From Chitinophagaceae bacterium (GTDB lineage: Bacteria > Bacteroidota > Bacteroidia > Chitinophagales > Chitinophagaceae): a DNA stretch of 8,635 nucleotides. How positions within the stretch are numbered: the stretch's first letter is position 1; every line of letters starts with the position of its first letter. The stretch spans positions 1 to 8,635 of the forward strand of contig JAOQAL010000147.1 of assembly GCA_025963615.1 (NCBI GenBank). The letters run 5' to 3'. The notes under the pieces were generated by a model. The model worked only from the letters and a program-made list of their open reading frames with translations. It did not search any database and was not told the DNA's origin. Of the stretch, positions 7,069 to 8,635 are shown piece by piece. Made by a program: the position numbers and the translations under genes.

Positions 7069-7076
7069 CAAAATTA
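7069..7076 (-). promoter_or_regulatory. Candidate Bacteroidota -7 element for ccmEF
   Basis: The minus strand reads TAATTTTG, a full match to TAnnTTTG, ending 20 bp before the ccmE ATG. A -33 box is weak: only TTTC occurs around 7096-7093, with a 16-nt spacer. It would start a transcript through ccmE, ccmF and possibly DUF4294 and bshB1. Confidence 0.4.
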
Positions 7077-7155
7077 GGTTAAAAAGGCTAACGAAATTTC
7101 TGATAGTTTACTATTTGACATCGTTATAAAACTAACAACAGTTATCATTCTTTCG

Positions 7156-7177
7156 ATTAGGCGATTAAGAACCTAAT
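7156..7177. promoter_or_regulatory. Dyad ATTAGG-N10-CCTAAT, possible operator
   Basis: ATTAGG (7156-7161) and CCTAAT (7172-7177) are exact reverse complements 10 nt apart. Overlapping this is a direct repeat of CGATTA at 7154-7159 and 7162-7167, with an 8-nt period. The spacing of about one and a half helix turns and the position in the divergent promoter region would suit a dimeric regulator. There is no T-run, so it is not a terminator. No regulator gene is seen nearby; the role is inferred. Confidence 0.25.
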
Positions 7178-7264
7178 GTGCAAAACGAATAAAAACATAT
7201 TTGGTTCAGATTTTGATGCCTTCCCAAACCGGACTACCTTGCATCCCTTTTAAAAACTTACCAG

Positions 7265-8323
7265 ATGCCTGATCTTTCGATTCCTCAGTTTGATCCAAAC
7301 AGCGCCGGAAATCCCAATAATAATATTTTTGGTTTAATCTTTACGGAAGAAGAAGCCCGGCTGGTCATTATTCCCGTACCCTGGGAAGTAACGGTGAGTT
7401 GCAATGCGGGTACCGCCCGCGCAGCGGACCAGATATTCAGGGCGAGCCTGCACGTTGACGTGGTGGACCGGGAAACCGATGAAGCCTGGAAGCAGGGGCT
7501 GTTTATGCGCCAGCCAGATAAAAAGATCCTGATGAAAAGTGATTACCTGAGAAAAGAAGCTGAACTATACATAGATTATATTTCGAGGGGGGATGATGTG
7601 GCGGATAATCAATTCATGAGTAAAACATTGAAAGAAGTCAATGAAGGCAGCAACTATCTTAACAACTGGATATACGAACAGTCGATTGCCTTGATGAATA
7701 AAGGAAAGCTTGTCGCATTACTGGGTGGTGATCATAGTATCACTCTCGGCAACCTGAAAGCTGCAGCGGAAAAACATGGTGAACTCGGGGTATTGCAAAT
7801 TGATGCGCACTGTGATCTGCGCCAGGCCTACATGGGCTTTGTTTATTCTCACGCCAGTATCATGTATAATGCCTTGAAAGAAATTCCGGAATTAAAAACA
7901 CTGGTACAGGTGGGTGTCCGCGATTATTCACCCGCAGAATGGGAAGAAGTACAGAGCCATGCTTCCCGTGTTGTTACGTACCTGGATAAAGAAATCAGGC
8001 ACCGCCAGTATGAAGGACAGACCTGGAAAGAAATTGCTGAAGAAATTGTAAGTAAATTACCCCAAAAGGTCTATATCAGTTTTGATATTGACGGCCTGGA
8101 TCCTAAATTATGTCCTTCGACCGGAACGCCCGTTCCGGGCGGTTTTGAAACAGAACAACTATTTTATCTTTTCAGTAAAATTATTCAGAGTGGCAGAAAC
8201 ATTATTGGTTTCGACTTAAATGAAGTAGGTACCGGCGAAAGCAGTTGGGACGCTAACGTAGGCGCCAGAATATTATTTAAACTTTGTAACCTGCTTATTG
8301 CAAACAATACACCGGCTTCCTGA
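7265..8323 (+). CDS. Arginase/agmatinase-family ureohydrolase
   Basis: This is a 352-residue cytosolic metallohydrolase of the ureohydrolase superfamily, which releases urea from guanidino compounds using a two-metal (usually Mn) centre. All six metal ligands are present: H157 in GGDHS, D180, H182 and D184 in QIDAHCDLR, and D274 and D276 in SFDIDGLDP. The glycine-rich GTPVPGG (287-293) and GFDLNEVG (315-322) are also family hallmarks. The protein is longer than typical agmatinase or arginase (about 300-320) because of an N-terminal extension and an insertion around 65-135; the same layout occurs in Bacteroidota proteins usually named 'agmatinase family protein'. Agmatine (giving putrescine) is the best guess. 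Arginine, formiminoglutamate and guanidine are alternatives, so no symbol is given. The start is the ATG before PDLSIPQFDPN, with no Shine-Dalgarno. A membrane protein gene follows after 14 bp, suggesting an operon. Family certain, substrate uncertain. Confidence 0.88.
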   Translation: MPDLSIPQFDPNSAGNPNNNIFGLIFTEEEARLVIIPVPWEVTVSCNAGTARAADQIFRASLHVDVVDRETDEAWKQGLFMRQPDKKILMKSDYLRKEAELYIDYISRGDDVADNQFMSKTLKEVNEGSNYLNNWIYEQSIALMNKGKLVALLGGDHSITLGNLKAAAEKHGELGVLQIDAHCDLRQAYMGFVYSHASIMYNALKEIPELKTLVQVGVRDYSPAEWEEVQSHASRVVTYLDKEIRHRQYEGQTWKEIAEEIVSKLPQKVYISFDIDGLDPKLCPSTGTPVPGGFETEQLFYLFSKIIQSGRNIIGFDLNEVGTGESSWDANVGARILFKLCNLLIANNTPAS

Positions 8324-8337
8324 TATGAACCCAGATT

Positions 8338-8635
8338 ATGCAAAAATTTGAGTTGATTTTAAAGAATGAAAAGCGAAAATTCTACGACCGGCTGACCGTT
8401 TTCATTTTATTATTTAATACCGCGGCCATATCCTGGTCCTTATTGGCTTTCCATCAGACATTGGCTGAAAAAATCACTGGCATATCCGCTCTCCTACTGC
8501 TCCTGTTTGCTTTAACTATTTATCAGCCAGCCAATCCAACCAAAAGAAAAGATGTTCTTTTTATTGTAACGGCCGCGCTAATTTTCGTTTACTGGTTCTT
8601 CGCCGGTTATGGGTGGCTAGCTATTATCATTGCAG
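8338..8635 (+). CDS. Partial multi-pass membrane protein, unknown function
   Basis: An open frame runs from an ATG at 8338 through 99 codons to the right edge without a stop, so the C-terminus is missing. It begins MQKFELILKNEKRKFYDRLT, a short amphipathic and basic cytoplasmic segment. Hydrophobic helices follow at about 20-38, 46-62, 72-88 and 90 onward. Positive residues in the tail and in the 69-71 loop (KRK) suggest a cytoplasmic N-terminus. No conserved catalytic motif is visible and I do not recognise the family. Codon use resembles that of the gene before it, whose stop is 14 bp upstream, so the two are probably co-transcribed. An earlier ATG at 8325 hits a stop after eight codons and is not the start. 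That it is coding rests on the uninterrupted frame, the membrane-protein composition and the tight spacing. Confidence 0.72.
   Translation, partial: MQKFELILKNEKRKFYDRLTVFILLFNTAAISWSLLAFHQTLAEKITGISALLLLLFALTIYQPANPTKRKDVLFIVTAALIFVYWFFAGYGWLAIIIA

Larger units (their letters stand above)
7050..7264. other. Divergent intergenic region between ccmE and the ureohydrolase gene
   Basis: These 215 bp must drive transcription both leftward (ccmE) and rightward (ureohydrolase). No open frame of note is present. The left side has a good minus-strand -7 box (listed separately). For the plus strand only near-matches to TAnnTTTG are seen, CATATTTG at 7196-7203 and ACTATTTG at 7110-7117, each with the first T or TA missing and no -33 box. 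A dyad at 7156-7177 could be an operator. Confidence 0.6.

Noticed and set aside
7196..7203. CATATTTG as -7 element for the ureohydrolase gene
   Set aside because: The first consensus base is missing and no TTG or TTTG lies at -33, so it was not listed as a promoter.
1..8635. Mobile element, defence system or CRISPR
   Set aside because: No transposase, integrase, nuclease, toxin-antitoxin pair or spaced repeats are visible; all genes are metabolic or cytochrome-maturation types, apart from the two of unknown function (DUF4294 and the partial membrane protein).

Overview
The window looks like an ordinary chromosomal segment from a Bacteroidota bacterium, most likely of the Chitinophagia type. 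The evidence is a DUF4294 protein (a family I know essentially from this phylum), a bacillithiol deacetylase, TAnnTTTG promoter elements, start codons without Shine-Dalgarno sequences, moderate GC content, and the family types of the other proteins. The genus assignment is inference. I see no insertion sequence, phage gene, tRNA, rRNA or CRISPR array, and every complete gene appears intact.

Layout: positions 199-7049 hold six genes, all on the minus strand. Read in the direction of transcription they are ccmE (7049-6609), ccmF (6602-4125), a secreted DUF4294 protein (4067-3354), bshB1 (3260-2466), a front-end type fatty acid desaturase (2325-1246) and an aguB-like N-carbamoylputrescine amidase (1071-199). 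A 215-bp divergent intergenic region (7050-7264) separates them from a plus-strand pair: an arginase/agmatinase-family ureohydrolase (7265-8323) and, 14 bp further on, the start of a small multi-pass membrane protein that runs off the right edge (8338-8635). The first 198 bases hold no convincing gene but do contain a perfect 12-bp inverted repeat.

How the genes fit together: ccmE and ccmF are 6 bp apart and form the haem chaperone/haem ligation part of a System I-like cytochrome c maturation machine. The CcmE has cysteine (C115) where the textbook protein has its haem-binding histidine, giving a CxxxY motif. DUF4294 and bshB1 follow at 57 and 93 bp, so these four genes could share a transcript; bshB1 makes an intermediate of the thiol bacillithiol. 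The desaturase and aguB each have their own good -7 element and are probably separate units. The agmatinase-like enzyme and AguB represent the two alternative endings of the agmatine-to-putrescine pathway, although they lie on opposite strands about 6 kb apart.

The most noteworthy points are the Cys-type CcmE next to an unusually long CcmF with no other ccm genes nearby, the close match of the desaturase to cyanobacterial delta-6 (DesD) architecture, and the pairing of ccm genes with bacillithiol synthesis. I do not see a clearly undescribed system here.
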